DNA from: Bacteroidota bacterium
Lineage (GTDB): Bacteria; Bacteroidota; Ignavibacteria; Kapaibacteriales; UBA2268
Length of the DNA stretch: 64,000 nt
NCBI GenBank assembly: GCA_004322215.1
Contig: SCSM01000028.1
Location: 1 to 64,000 of the forward strand
Reading direction: 5' to 3'
The notes under the pieces are model-generated. The model did not search any database and was not told the origin of the DNA. It saw nothing but the letters and a program-made list of their open reading frames with translations. Positions 36,484 to 46,383 of the stretch are shown piece by piece. Both the position numbers and the translations under genes were made by a program. Positions within the stretch are counted from its first letter, which is position 1, and each line of letters begins with the position of its first letter.

Positions 36484-36900
36484 ATGAAAAGAACAATTAT
36501 AATTTCATTATTTCTTTTTATGCTGATGATTACTTCGGCATTCTCACAATTGCAGCAGCAACAACAGCCACCTCCAAAGCTGAAACCGACTTTTTTTGTT
36601 GAAGACCTGGTTTTTGTATATCAAACACTCGAAGCTGTAGATATTTCCGGTGGGGAAGTTGACGCTTTTCTCGAAGTAAGAAACTTTTTACAAACAAATA
36701 TTAAAACTATCCAGGAAGCGAAAAAGCAAGCCGGGGATAAATACCAGACTGAAATTCCATTACCATTGGCACAGAACATGCTTTCTTTTTTAGCAAGAGC
36801 AAAATTCAGCGGACGCAATGCTGAGCTGTACAAACGCTTCGTTGATTCATTGGTCGAATCATCGAAAGCACTTCAACCCAAGGGGGATAAAAATAATTAA
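36484..36900 (+). CDS. Small exported protein of unknown function behind porQ
   Basis: A 138-residue protein. The signal peptide (1-20, cleavage near SAFSQ) precedes LQQQQQPPPKLKP, a Gln/Pro-rich linker, and a ~100-residue helical domain (DLVFVYQTLEAVDISGGEVD, AQNMLSFLARAKFSGRNAEL). No family recognised. The ATG at 36484 is preferred to a GTG at 36451 because it starts the signal peptide. Being directly behind porQ it may be a T9SS accessory, which is speculation from position only. Confidence 0.65.
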   Translation: MKRTIIISLFLFMLMITSAFSQLQQQQQPPPKLKPTFFVEDLVFVYQTLEAVDISGGEVDAFLEVRNFLQTNIKTIQEAKKQAGDKYQTEIPLPLAQNMLSFLARAKFSGRNAELYKRFVDSLVESSKALQPKGDKNN

Positions 36901-36923
36901 AATTGAATAATGAATAATTAGAA

Positions 36924-36958
36924 CCCTGCCAGGTGTTACACCCGACAGGGATTTTTTT
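36924..36958. terminator. Terminator between convergent porQ operon and glyA
   Basis: CCCTG (36924-36928) pairs with CAGGG (36946-36950), with an inner stem GGTG (36932-36935) / CACC (36939-36942). ATTTTTTTTATT follows on the plus strand. It probably ends transcription from both sides. A GAATAATGAATAAT microrepeat precedes it, directly behind the stop codon. Confidence 0.85.
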
Positions 36959-36960
36959 TA

Positions 36961-38274
36961 TTATGAGCAATACTTCGCATCAAATTCTTTATATAATGGG
37001 AACCGAGATGTCAGTTCCTTTACTTCATGTTTGACTTGCTTGATTACATCTTCCTTTTCGAAGTTCATCACGACTTTATCGAGCATTTCAACTATTTGTA
37101 ACATTTCATCCTCTTTCATACCGCGAGTGGTCATTGCGGGAGTACCGAGCCGGATGCCGGAAGTAACGAGAGGCGGCTTCTGGTCATAAGGCACTGCGTT
37201 TTTGTTGCATGTTATTCCTGCGGCATCCAATGCTTCCTCTGCCTGCTTGCCTGTCAGATTCTTATTAGTCAGGTCAACGAGCATCAGGTGATTATCAGTT
37301 CCTCCGCTTACGAGATTATATCCTTTTTTGGTCAATGCTTCTGCAAATGCTTTTGCATTCTTCATGACTTGCTTGATGTATTGATTAAATTCTTCAGTCA
37401 AACACTCGCCGAAAGCCACTGCCTTAGCGGCTATAACGTGCATCAAGGGTCCCCCTTGGATACCTGGCATAACCCATGAATCAATGATTTCACCCATCTT
37501 TTTCACCCTGCCCGATTTAGGAGCAACCAAGCCGAATGGATTGTCATAATCCTTGCCAAGCAGGATTACACCTCCCCTGGGACCTCTCAGTGTTTTATGA
37601 GTTGTGCTTGCTACAACGTGGCAGTAAGGTAACGGATTATTCAGGTGTCCTTTAGCAATCAATCCTGCGGGATGTGCAATATCTGCAAACAAGAATGCAC
37701 CATGTCTGTCTGCTATTTCCCTGAATGTCTTGAAGTCAATGTCTCTCGGATAAGCCGAAGCACCTACTGTAATCATTTTCGGCTTGTGTTGTTTTGCCAA
37801 ATCCTCTACCATATTGAAATCTATTCTGCCTGTATCTTTGCTTAATTCATATGGAATAAATTTGAAAAACCTACCCGAAAAATTCACGGGAGAGCCGTGT
37901 GTAAGGTGCCCCCCGTGAGCCAAGCTTAATCCCATTACAGTATCGCCATGCTTTAAGTATGAAAAATAAACTGCCATATTTGCCTGGCTTCCGCTATGCG
38001 GCTGAACGTTTGCGTATTCTGCTCCGAAGAGCTTTTTCACACGGTCACGTGCAAGATTTTCGGCGACATCAACCCATTCACAGCCGCCATAGTAACGTTT
38101 AGCCGGGTATCCTTCGGCATATTTATTAGTCAGTACAGACCCTTGTGCCTGCATTACTGACGGAGATGTAAAATTTTCGCTCGCGATTAATTCGATTTTT
38201 TCTTTTTGACGCCTGTATTCACCAACAACAGCTTCGTACAATTCAGTATCAGTTTGTTTTACTATGTCGTACAT
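36961..38274 (-). CDS. glyA: Serine hydroxymethyltransferase
   Basis: Converts serine and tetrahydrofolate to glycine and methylene-tetrahydrofolate; cytosolic, PLP-dependent. The 437 residues are complete. Motifs seen: [65 protein letters not shown] (usually AYSR), the PLP lysine K227 in [15 protein letters not shown], and [20 protein letters not shown] single gene; the upstream spacer carries a MITE-like element. Confidence 0.97.
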   Translation of the reverse strand: MYDIVKQTDTELYEAVVGEYRRQKEKIELIASENFTSPSVMQAQGSVLTNKYAEGYPAKRYYGGCEWVDVAENLARDRVKKLFGAEYANVQPHSGSQANMAVYFSYLKHGDTVMGLSLAHGGHLTHGSPVNFSGRFFKFIPYELSKDTGRIDFNMVEDLAKQHKPKMITVGASAYPRDIDFKTFREIADRHGAFLFADIAHPAGLIAKGHLNNPLPYCHVVASTTHKTLRGPRGGVILLGKDYDNPFGLVAPKSGRVKKMGEIIDSWVMPGIQGGPLMHVIAAKAVAFGECLTEEFNQYIKQVMKNAKAFAEALTKKGYNLVSGGTDNHLMLVDLTNKNLTGKQAEEALDAAGITCNKNAVPYDQKPPLVTSGIRLGTPAMTTRGMKEDEMLQIVEMLDKVVMNFEKEDVIKQVKHEVKELTSRFPLYKEFDAKYCS

Positions 38275-38637
38275 AATTTACCTTCAAAATATAATTTTGT
38301 CAATTACATTCATGCAATCTAAATATTATGAAATTAATGTGCAAAATGGTAATGTATTAATAAATTGAATAGCCACTACTTTTAAGTAGTGGAGGAGTTA
38401 TCGAAGAAACATTAGGATTTATCCCCTTAATGAAATAAGTGACTAAAGTCCAATGGTGAATTTCAAATTTATTTCCCCTATTTAAAAATAGGGGCTATTC
38501 ATTAATAAAACCAAATACCATTGGATGTAGAAAAAAAATATTTTTTGGAAATATATTCAATTGTTTGTAATATTCATTTCTATGAAGTGAGAACATATTA
38601 AGAAAATACAATATTATTTATAAAAAAGGATTATATC
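38275..38637. other. Divergent spacer glyA-fbaB, mostly a MITE-like element
   Basis: This 363-base spacer between two divergent housekeeping genes holds no gene. Its middle half is a palindrome-rich element (38345-38522). The remaining ~115 bases before the aldolase are AT-rich and must hold its promoter; no convincing TAnnTTTG box was fixed. Confidence 0.6.
38345..38522. mobile_element. MITE-like palindromic element (~178 bp)
   Basis: Ends in inverted repeats AATGGTA (38345-38351) and TACCATT (38516-38522), with ATTAAT copies just inside (38356-38361 and 38501-38506). GAATAGCC (38367-38374) is the exact reverse complement of GGCTATTC (38493-38500). Two hairpins sit against this outer stem: CCACTACTT / AAGTAGTGG (38373-38392) and CCCCTATTT / AAATAGGGG (38475-38494). 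Such paired subterminal hairpins resemble non-autonomous elements mobilised by IS200/RAYT-type transposases. No transposase gene is in the window. It lies in the spacer between divergent glyA and fbaB. Confidence 0.6.
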
Positions 38638-39702
38638 ATGCTCGAAAAGATTAAAGAATTACTTGGTAAAGACGCAAAAAACTTACTTGGATTCAACTCG
38701 CCGAAAATCAAAAAAGAACAACTCGAATTGCCTGGTCCTGACTTCGTTGACAGGATTTTTGCCCAATCGGACAGGAATAACCGCACGTTGGGAAATCTGC
38801 AATGGATTTATATGCATGGGCGGCTTGCAGGAACGGGTTACTTATCCATTCTTCCAGTTGACCAGGGAATTGAACACTCAGCAGGTGCAAGCTTTGCGAA
38901 AAATCCGGTTTATTTTGACCCGGCAAAAATCATCGAATTAGCAATAGAAGGCGGATGTAATGCTGTTGCTTCCACTTTCGGTGTCTTAGGGCTTTGTTCG
39001 AGAAAATACGCTCACAAAATTCCTTTTCTTGTTAAAATCAATCATAATGAACTTCTTACCTATCCGAATAAATTCGACCAGATAATGTTCGGGAATATTG
39101 AACAGGCGTACAACATGGGTGCCGCTGCAGTGGGTGCGACAATTTACTTCGGTTCACCCGAAAGTGGGAGGCAGATTGTTGAAGTTGCAGAATCATTCGC
39201 TTATGCACATGAACTCGGCATGGCGACTGTGCTCTGGTGCTATCTGCGTAATCCTGACTTCAAGAAAGACAAGGATTATCATGTCTCAGCCGACCTGACA
39301 GGACAGGCAAATCATCTCGGGGTAACGATTCAGGCGGACATTATCAAACAGAAACTACCTGAGAACAATGGCGGCTACACTGCACTTAATATTGGCGGTT
39401 CGAGTTATGGTAAGATTGATAAGAAAGTCTATACCGATTTGACTTCCGACCACCCGATTGACCTCTGCCGCTACCAGGTGGCGAATTGCTACATGGGTAA
39501 AATCGGCTTAATCAACAGCGGCGGTGCATCTGGTGCCAACGACTTCGCCGAAGCCACAGCTACTGCTGTTATTAATAAACGTGCAGGGGGTATGGGTTTG
39601 ATTTCAGGTCGTAAAGCATTCCAACGCCCAATGAAAGACGGAGTGAAATTGCTTAACACAATACAGGATGTGTATCTGTGTAAGGATATAAAGGTGGTGT
39701 AA
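38638..39702 (+). CDS. fbaB: Class I fructose-bisphosphate aldolase (FbaB/DhnA type)
   Basis: Cleaves fructose 1,6-bisphosphate to triose phosphates in glycolysis and the reverse in gluconeogenesis; Schiff-base mechanism, no metal. The 354 residues match the DeoC/FbaB family. Seen: [78 protein letters not shown], and [12 protein letters not shown], followed by [20 protein letters not shown]. The catalytic lysine should be one of those in the central barrel strands; I do not assign it. A single gene with a near-perfect palindrome behind it. Confidence 0.95.
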   Translation: MLEKIKELLGKDAKNLLGFNSPKIKKEQLELPGPDFVDRIFAQSDRNNRTLGNLQWIYMHGRLAGTGYLSILPVDQGIEHSAGASFAKNPVYFDPAKIIELAIEGGCNAVASTFGVLGLCSRKYAHKIPFLVKINHNELLTYPNKFDQIMFGNIEQAYNMGAAAVGATIYFGSPESGRQIVEVAESFAYAHELGMATVLWCYLRNPDFKKDKDYHVSADLTGQANHLGVTIQADIIKQKLPENNGGYTALNIGGSSYGKIDKKVYTDLTSDHPIDLCRYQVANCYMGKIGLINSGGASGANDFAEATATAVINKRAGGMGLISGRKAFQRPMKDGVKLLNTIQDVYLCKDIKVV

Positions 39703-39712
39703 GTTCTTTTGT

Positions 39713-39738
39713 TAACCGTAGGTTTAAACCTACGGTTA
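39713..39738. repeat. Perfect 26-bp palindrome behind fbaB
   Basis: TAACCGTAGGTTT (39713-39725) is immediately followed by its exact reverse complement AAACCTACGGTTA (39726-39738). No T-run follows. It could stop transcription weakly but looks more like a dispersed REP-type palindrome with a TTTAAA centre, comparable to those at 7245 and 38373. Confidence 0.65.
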
Positions 39739-39771
39739 TATTAATCCAAATTTTCGCAGAAAATTTAACCA

Positions 39772-39805
39772 CAATTCAAAATTCAACATTCAAAATTTAT
39801 AATTC
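39772..39805 (-). repeat. A+T repeat directly behind stop codon, same family as 9283
   Basis: Read on the minus strand, this stretch contains TTGAATGTTGAATTTTGAAT, as in the tandem repeat at 9283-9328. It begins three bases after the stop codon of the gene at 39808-42426, the same position relative to a gene end. Confidence 0.75.
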
Positions 39806-39807
39806 AT

Positions 39808-42426
39808 TTACTGTCCCGTATCCACAGTCAGGAATATTGAACATTCCTTTGTTTCGGCTCCACACTTGGCTTGTTCTACAATGCAGATTTTGTACCTGCC
39901 TTTTTTTGAGAAATTGTATTTCAGCTCTGTATGATTTTTTCCCTTCTTAATTGTTTTCTTAGCATCCGGGTCAACGATTTGCCATTCGATTTCTTTATTT
40001 TTAGAACAATTACTGAAACAATGACTTTCGTAGAACAAATCGAGGTTCTGCGGCTTACCCAAATACAAAAAGTTATTGATTATGCTTGCCTTGACTTTAT
40101 CATGCATGTAATACATACTTATACAGCCGCAACTCGGGCAATCGGGAGCTGACATGTTATTATCGGCTGCCTGCTCGAGATTTGTGATGGTGCACTTGGT
40201 TTCTGCATAGAATTTATCTGTACCGATAACACTGTCGGAACAGATTGTTGTCCCGTAAATTGTATAATTCCCGCAATACGGGAAATTGTATTGCAAAACA
40301 CTTCCGTAAACAAGCACAGGTGGAACAGGAAATTTCATTCCGCCATAATACATTTCGGGATTGATTATCCTTATTATTTTTTCCAGTTCGAAGCAATCTC
40401 CTTTGCATTTGCCGTCAATTGCAATTTCGGCAGGAACACCTATCTGAACTCCGCTCTTTTGATTCAAAGGAGGAACTCCGACTCTGTTGAGCAAAAGACG
40501 CATTACGCAGTTACAGTTTTTTACAGGATTAGATGTTTCCTTCGGTTTATTCAAAGTATCTTTTATAAAAATTGACTTGGTATTTATTTCGCGCCTTGTA
40601 GATGCTGAAATCGTTATATCATTTTGAAATGCATCTATTTCCCAGGAACAGTTCGGATGCATGTCAAAAAAGCTTTTAATTTTTTTTCTTTCGTTTTCAT
40701 TATTTGGGTAACATTTGATTAGACCGTTCCCATCTTCAGTGATTGTATCTATTGCTACTTTATTATCAAATAATTGATAACAATTGGGAAACTTTTTCTT
40801 TTCGGGTGCCGACCATGTCCAAAAAACATTATTTGTATTACAATCATAATTCACATTTATTTTTAAATAGCAAAGTCGTTCACCGAGATATTTATTGAGA
40901 GTTAAAATGAAAATCCTGTAACAGGAATTAATATCCTCATAAGGTGGAAACGATAATTTTATTTCACTTGTATTGGGTGGACAGCATGCTGATTTAGTTT
41001 TCAATTGTCCTATTGCCTCCCATACTGCAAGTCCAATATCGGAATCAATTTTCATGCTGTCATTATTCCAAAGCTGCACGACACCGTTCTTTTGTTTGAG
41101 CAAGTCATCTTTATATTTGTTACTTTCGGCTTTCAGTTCAACAACGCAATTTTTTACATAATCCCTGCATTTAATTAGTTCTGAAAGCTGCTTCTGAATT
41201 TTATCGAGACAATTTACGATAGAAAATGCAGAGGGTAATACTTCTTTTTCGATTTCATCTAATTTCCCTTCACACATTACATTGATTAAATTTACAAAAT
41301 CATTGTAAATGCCGAAATCAGTTGATTTGTTGTCAGCATTAATCCATTCTTTTTGATATTTCGAATAAGTCAAAATTAGATTTTGGATACTGATGTTCTG
41401 CATTTGAATTTTATCGAGAAGGCATTTATACCGGTTAAGGAATAAATCTCTGTGCAGGTAATCATTAGTTTTTAATTTGCTGCAAACCGGCTCTGATTCA
41501 CATGAATCAAGCATCTCGCATGATGTTTCGATTAATGTTATTCCTTCTGATTTTGCCCTTTTGGTAAGTTTGGATTTTAGTGAAGAGAATTTATCATTAT
41601 ATGTTTTAATATTACCGGAGTTTTCTTCAAGATTTTTGGATAGTTGCTCAAAAAAAACAGTTTCGGCCGTATCTATTGTGTAAATCAGACTGTCAAGTGT
41701 TTTTTTCTCCTGAGTAATTGTTATATAATCGAAAGGGCCCGGCTGAAAAGAACGATTATTTGTATCTTTTTCCGTATAAATGAAGTTAACCTGGTATTTG
41801 ATACCTTTTTCGCCACCTTTCCAGCATATTCTAACACTATCAGGATTTATCATTGCATCATCTTCAGGTTCGAGCAATTCCGGTATATAGATTTCTGTGG
41901 GAGGTGCAATATTATTCCATAGAAAAATATTTACAGGACTTGAAGCAATAAATTTATTATCAGTATACTCCTCAACCTGCCATGCATAAAATAATATGGA
42001 CGCCTCGGGAATATTGCCAACACCTTCTATTTTCTTTCCTTCTTCTTTTTTTCCTTTTTGTGGTTTATCATTTAAAAAGGTAGCGATGTCAGTTATTTTA
42101 AATTCGTTAGTCTGAATCATTTCACTGTAAATTTTAAACCCTTTCAGGAAAAATGATTTTGGTGCATCTTCGAGTTTAGGATAAAATTTTATGCTCATTC
42201 CAGTATCAACTATTCTTGCAATTGTAATTTTAAATTTAATATTATTTTCTTTGATAGGTATCCATTGGAAATAAATATTAGCAGAGTTTATTGCTTCCAT
42301 ATCGGAAGGTGTAATTATTTGAATTTCTGGCTTTGTCTGCGATTGTAAATTGGATATTGATAAAAGTATAAAAATAAAAAGAAGAATTTTTCCTGAAAAA
42401 TTTAAACTACTGATAAATCCCTGCAT
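39808..42426 (-). CDS. Large cysteine-rich exported protein of unknown function
   Basis: An 872-residue exported protein I do not recognise. Signal peptide (about 1-29) and ~32 cysteines, far more than its neighbours, often in close pairs (SACCPP, KNCNC, CPSCGC, CFSNCS). Residues ~170-215 resemble an FN3-like strand set (LLEPEDDAMINPDSVRICWK). A helical, coiled-coil-like middle follows (about 245-465). The last ~120 residues look PKD-like, ending in YNFSKKGRYKICIVEQ and a beta strand. No T9SS sorting domain is seen at the C-terminus. It is a single gene divergent from the ABC transporter. Disulfide-stabilised surface or adhesive structure is a guess. Confidence 0.65.
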   Translation of the reverse strand: MQGFISSLNFSGKILLFIFILLSISNLQSQTKPEIQIITPSDMEAINSANIYFQWIPIKENNIKFKITIARIVDTGMSIKFYPKLEDAPKSFFLKGFKIYSEMIQTNEFKITDIATFLNDKPQKGKKEEGKKIEGVGNIPEASILFYAWQVEEYTDNKFIASSPVNIFLWNNIAPPTEIYIPELLEPEDDAMINPDSVRICWKGGEKGIKYQVNFIYTEKDTNNRSFQPGPFDYITITQEKKTLDSLIYTIDTAETVFFEQLSKNLEENSGNIKTYNDKFSSLKSKLTKRAKSEGITLIETSCEMLDSCESEPVCSKLKTNDYLHRDLFLNRYKCLLDKIQMQNISIQNLILTYSKYQKEWINADNKSTDFGIYNDFVNLINVMCEGKLDEIEKEVLPSAFSIVNCLDKIQKQLSELIKCRDYVKNCVVELKAESNKYKDDLLKQKNGVVQLWNNDSMKIDSDIGLAVWEAIGQLKTKSACCPPNTSEIKLSFPPYEDINSCYRIFILTLNKYLGERLCYLKINVNYDCNTNNVFWTWSAPEKKKFPNCYQLFDNKVAIDTITEDGNGLIKCYPNNENERKKIKSFFDMHPNCSWEIDAFQNDITISASTRREINTKSIFIKDTLNKPKETSNPVKNCNCVMRLLLNRVGVPPLNQKSGVQIGVPAEIAIDGKCKGDCFELEKIIRIINPEMYYGGMKFPVPPVLVYGSVLQYNFPYCGNYTIYGTTICSDSVIGTDKFYAETKCTITNLEQAADNNMSAPDCPSCGCISMYYMHDKVKASIINNFLYLGKPQNLDLFYESHCFSNCSKNKEIEWQIVDPDAKKTIKKGKNHTELKYNFSKKGRYKICIVEQAKCGAETKECSIFLTVDTGQ

Positions 42427-42551
42427 TATTGACTCCGTTTTTTTACAATTGTATAATTCAGTTAATAATAAACGTGTAAATTATAAATTTTATTTTCTTT
42501 AACAATAAATAATAGTTTGATGCGATTTGACCTAATTGATTTGAACGGATT

Positions 42552-44300
42552 ATGAAAGAATTAAAAAGATTACTGCCATATTTGTCGAGATATCGAACCA
42601 AGTTGATTTGGGGAGGTATTTTCGTTACTATATCGAATATCTGCTCTTCGATAATTCCAAGAATTGTGGGTAATATAATTGATTTAATTAAAAGCGGAAA
42701 TTTTACCTCGGGTGAAATAATCATTCTAATCATTGCCATTCTCGGATTGACTGCAGGGAGCGGATTATTTATGTTTTTAACGAGGCAGACGATTATTGTT
42801 GCATCCAGACTAATAGAATATGACTTGAGGAAAGATTTCCTGTTATCTATCGAAAAGCAGTCATCTTCCTTCTTTCAAAAGAATCCAACCGGCTCATTAA
42901 TGGCACACGCAACAAACGATATAGGAGCAGCCCGTGAATTCCTGGGTCCGGCAATTATGTATTCGGCAAATACTTTAACAGCATTTACATTTGTAATGTA
43001 TTTCATGCTCAGCTTGGATGTCAATCTGACATTGTTATCGCTTGTACCTTTGCCAATCATTGCATATTCGGTATATCATATCGGCAAAAGAGTACATTTT
43101 GCTTTCAGGGATGTTCAGGAACAATTCTCGAATCTGACATCACATGCACAGGAGTCCTTTTCAGGTGCTAAAATTGTTCGTTCGTATAACAGGGAAGAAT
43201 ATGAAAGAGGGAAGTTTGAATTTCTCAGTTTTGATTATTTAAAGAAAAATGTCCGTCTGGCTAAATATCAGTCTTATTTCGTTCCGATAATTATTACCCT
43301 GATAGGTCTGTCTAATCTCATTGTCCTTGCTTATGGCGGGTATGAAGTACTTCATGACAGGGCTACACTCGGAAAGTTAACACAGTTTTTTATATATATA
43401 AATATGCTGATTTGGCCCGTTGCTGCTATCGGCTGGGTGACGAACCTCGTTCAGCGTGCTGCTGCTTCCACAAGAAGACTTGGTAAAATATTCGATACCG
43501 TACCGGAATTGATTAATGATGACAATACCGATTTTTCAATTAAAGATATAAATGGTAATATTAGTTTCGATAATGTTTCACTGAAATATGATTCGAATAA
43601 TTATAATGCTATTGAAAATATCAATCTCGAAATTCCTAAAGGGAGTTCACTCGGTATTGTCGGTGGAATCGGCTCTGGAAAAAGCTCTTTAATAAATCTG
43701 ATTCCCAGATATTATGATGTCAGCATTGGTGAAATTTACATTGATGACATTAAAATTAAGCAATACCCGCTCGAATTATTGAGAAAGAATATAGGCATTG
43801 TACCGCAGGAGCCATTTTTATTTTCATTGAGTATAGCAGATAATATTAGGTTCGGTAATCCGATTGCTACTGAAGAGGAAGTTGAATATTACAGCAAAAT
43901 TGCACAACTTCACGATGATGTTCTAACCTTTCCTGATAAATACAATACTTTATTAGGAGAACGAGGAATAACACTTTCAGGTGGTCAAAAGCAGCGTCTC
44001 GCAATAGCAAGAGCATTAATTAAAAATCCATCTATTTTGATTTTGGATGATGCTCTCTCAGCCGTAGATACACAAACCGAGGACAAATTATTAAAAGAAT
44101 TGGATTCAATTATGCAGGGTAGGACAACGATTATCATATCTCATAGAATTTCAACTGTTATGAAGTGCGACAAAATCATTGTTCTTGATTCTGGTAAGAT
44201 TATAGAAGAAGGCAATCATATCGAATTGGTGCAATTGGACGGTAGATATGCTGAAATGTTTTCACTCCAGCAGTTAGAAGAAGAAATTGAAATGATGTGA
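42552..44300 (+). CDS. ABC exporter half-transporter (MdlA/TM287-like)
   Basis: A 582-residue fusion of a six-helix membrane domain (about 15-300) and an ATPase domain (about 335-575). Seen: Walker A GGIGSGKSS (371-379), Q-loop VPQEPFLFS, signature LSGGQKQR (475-482), Walker B LILDDALSAVD (497-507) and the H-loop IISHRIS. Asp500 stands where exporters normally have the catalytic Glu; this degenerate form occurs in one subunit of heterodimeric exporters such as TM287/288. No partner subunit is adjacent. Substrate unknown; lipid or drug export is possible. A single gene, divergent from the cysteine-rich protein. Confidence 0.88.
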   Translation: MKELKRLLPYLSRYRTKLIWGGIFVTISNICSSIIPRIVGNIIDLIKSGNFTSGEIIILIIAILGLTAGSGLFMFLTRQTIIVASRLIEYDLRKDFLLSIEKQSSSFFQKNPTGSLMAHATNDIGAAREFLGPAIMYSANTLTAFTFVMYFMLSLDVNLTLLSLVPLPIIAYSVYHIGKRVHFAFRDVQEQFSNLTSHAQESFSGAKIVRSYNREEYERGKFEFLSFDYLKKNVRLAKYQSYFVPIIITLIGLSNLIVLAYGGYEVLHDRATLGKLTQFFIYINMLIWPVAAIGWVTNLVQRAAASTRRLGKIFDTVPELINDDNTDFSIKDINGNISFDNVSLKYDSNNYNAIENINLEIPKGSSLGIVGGIGSGKSSLINLIPRYYDVSIGEIYIDDIKIKQYPLELLRKNIGIVPQEPFLFSLSIADNIRFGNPIATEEEVEYYSKIAQLHDDVLTFPDKYNTLLGERGITLSGGQKQRLAIARALIKNPSILILDDALSAVDTQTEDKLLKELDSIMQGRTTIIISHRISTVMKCDKIIVLDSGKIIEEGNHIELVQLDGRYAEMFSLQQLEEEIEMM

Positions 44301-44344
44301 AAATTATCATTTTTTAAATTCTTTGAATAGATACCAATTGAATA

Positions 44345-45667
44345 TTAGTTTATAATAAATAATTTACCGGATTCAATTTTTTTGCCTATTTGAATTTTAT
44401 AAAAATATATTCCAGTTGCATAATTATCAGCATTAAATACTTCTGCATGATTTCCTGCATCTTGGAATTTATTAATATATTTTAAAATATTTCCCAAATT
44501 ATCATAATAGCTTATTTTGATTAAGCCTGGTTTTTCTGTCTCATATTTAATAGTAGTTGTTTTTGAAAATGGATTTGGATAACATAAAGAATTATTATTC
44601 TTAGAATATTCTAAATTCTCATCCTGAACAAAAATCGGTTCATCTAATTTTTTGTGCAAAATGGATTCGTACCCATGATTTGTTACACCAACAGTCCAGC
44701 CATAATCTTTATTTACAAAAAATAGTCCTTCTAAAAGACTTTCAGTCACTGCACCCTCCTCCTTCCAATTAATTCCACCATCTGTAGTATGTAATATAAC
44801 ACTTGTATATAAACCGCAACTCAAGGATGGGAAACCACCAACAGCCCAACCATTATTATTATCAACAAAATGAACGTCGAATAATTGATAATTATTTCCT
44901 TCAGACTGAATATACCAGTTTCTTCCCCCATCATTTGTTTGTAGTATAATATTAGAACACCCAGTTAGACGGTTATAGCTACCACCAACAGCCCAACCTG
45001 ATAAAGAATCTGTAAAGAAAATTGATAATATTGGTTTCACTCCATTGATATTTTGCAATTCCCAATTATTACCTCCATTTGTAGAGTGAAGTATTAAATT
45101 AGAATATCCTCCAGCCATCCAGCCGTTACTTTCATCAACAAATAAAATTTGTTGAAGATCTAAATTTTGAAAGTTTATGGGTGTTAAATTCCAATTTTCT
45201 CCTTTATTGGAGCTATAAAGTAAAACCGGTGTTTTATTTTCATGGTAGTATCCTACAATCCAACCTTTATTTTCATTTATAAAGTAAACGCTTCTAAACC
45301 AAATATCATTATCATAATTTTGATAATTCCACTTTTGACCACAATTTGTTGTGTTTAAAATTGTTCCTTCTTTTCCTACCGCCCAGCCATTGTTTTCACT
45401 GTTGAAGAAAACGCTGAACAACATAACGTTTGTACCTGGGTTTTGTTTCTCCCAATTTTCTCCACCATCGGAAGTGAAGAGTATTGTACTCGGTGCGCCT
45501 TCTATAGTTCCTGTGCAACCGACTGCCCATCCTTTATTATTGTCAATAAAATGGACATCCCACAAACTACCTATTTGACCAAATGATTGTATTTCCCATT
45601 CATCGGAATATAAACTTTTCAAAGAAACAAATAAAAGAATGAAAACTAGTAGTAAATTCTTTGTCAT
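44345..45667 (-). CDS. Secreted YCF48-repeat protein with T9SS sorting domain
   Basis: A 440-residue exported protein. Signal peptide (1-21), then seven or so ~45-residue blades of the YCF48 type, each with NNGWAVGG (or a variant) followed by ILHSTNGGNNWE or a similar strand. The last ~85 residues (CYPNPFSKTTTIKYETEKPG ... NYATGIYFYKIQ) form a type A T9SS sorting domain. This suggests surface attachment or release. The copies are more regular than in the protein at 29-1354, so the two are related in design but not close duplicates. It lies beside a 716-base gene-free, very AT-rich stretch. Confidence 0.87.
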   Translation of the reverse strand: MTKNLLLVFILLFVSLKSLYSDEWEIQSFGQIGSLWDVHFIDNNKGWAVGCTGTIEGAPSTILFTSDGGENWEKQNPGTNVMLFSVFFNSENNGWAVGKEGTILNTTNCGQKWNYQNYDNDIWFRSVYFINENKGWIVGYYHENKTPVLLYSSNKGENWNLTPINFQNLDLQQILFVDESNGWMAGGYSNLILHSTNGGNNWELQNINGVKPILSIFFTDSLSGWAVGGSYNRLTGCSNIILQTNDGGRNWYIQSEGNNYQLFDVHFVDNNNGWAVGGFPSLSCGLYTSVILHTTDGGINWKEEGAVTESLLEGLFFVNKDYGWTVGVTNHGYESILHKKLDEPIFVQDENLEYSKNNNSLCYPNPFSKTTTIKYETEKPGLIKISYYDNLGNILKYINKFQDAGNHAEVFNADNYATGIYFYKIQIGKKIESGKLFIIN

Positions 45668-46383
45668 TACAATTTCCCTTTCAACTAAAATTTATTTAAT
45701 TGTATTTATAAATTTTCTTAATAAGGAATTAGTTTTATTAAAAACTTTATTGCTAATTATGTTATATAATCCATCACAAATTTCATAACAAATTATTTTT
45801 TCAATTTATTATAAATAAAAATAAATTTCTTAGGGTCTTTTATATATTTATTAAGAATATTAAAATCACAAAAGTTGAGGTAGGATTCTGATGGATGTCC
45901 TCTCTTATTTATAAGTGGGTTTTGCAAATATTTATCCATCTATATACTCGTCAATTTTTTTTTATATTTACGATTCCGTGATAATAAAATTGTACATAAT
46001 AAAAAATAAATAATATCTTATTTATTATATATTTCTTTGGTTTTCATCACTACTCTGGAATTTTTTTCATAATTTCGTTCGCAAAAATTTGGAAGGCATA
46101 TTGAGATGCTCCATGAATTTGGTTCCCAACACGGGGAAAAAGCTATTAATGCTTTTTTTCAATCTATATAATCAATATGAATCAGCTTTTTGCCAAAATA
46201 TATTTTCATCTTGTGCACTTCTAAACTTAAGTATACTTTTTTACTTTTTCATAGTATAATCACCCTCTCTTTTATTACAAAAATAAGAATTTGATTTCCA
46301 ATACATTATAAGTAATTTTGAAACCACTGTTGTGGGTTTTTATTTTAATTTAAAAAATTAAATTATATAAATTTTAGAATAAT
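45668..46383. other. Gene-free AT-rich gap (716 bases)
   Basis: The longest non-coding stretch here, and more AT-rich than its surroundings. I see no tRNA, no long hairpin and no frame above about 60 codons. A 31-codon open stretch around 46077-46169 reads RSQKFGRHIEMLHEFGSQHG and continues EKAINAFFQSI before a stop; it is protein-like but has stops on both sides, so it may be a gene remnant. Promoters of the flanking genes should lie at the edges. Confidence 0.5.
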
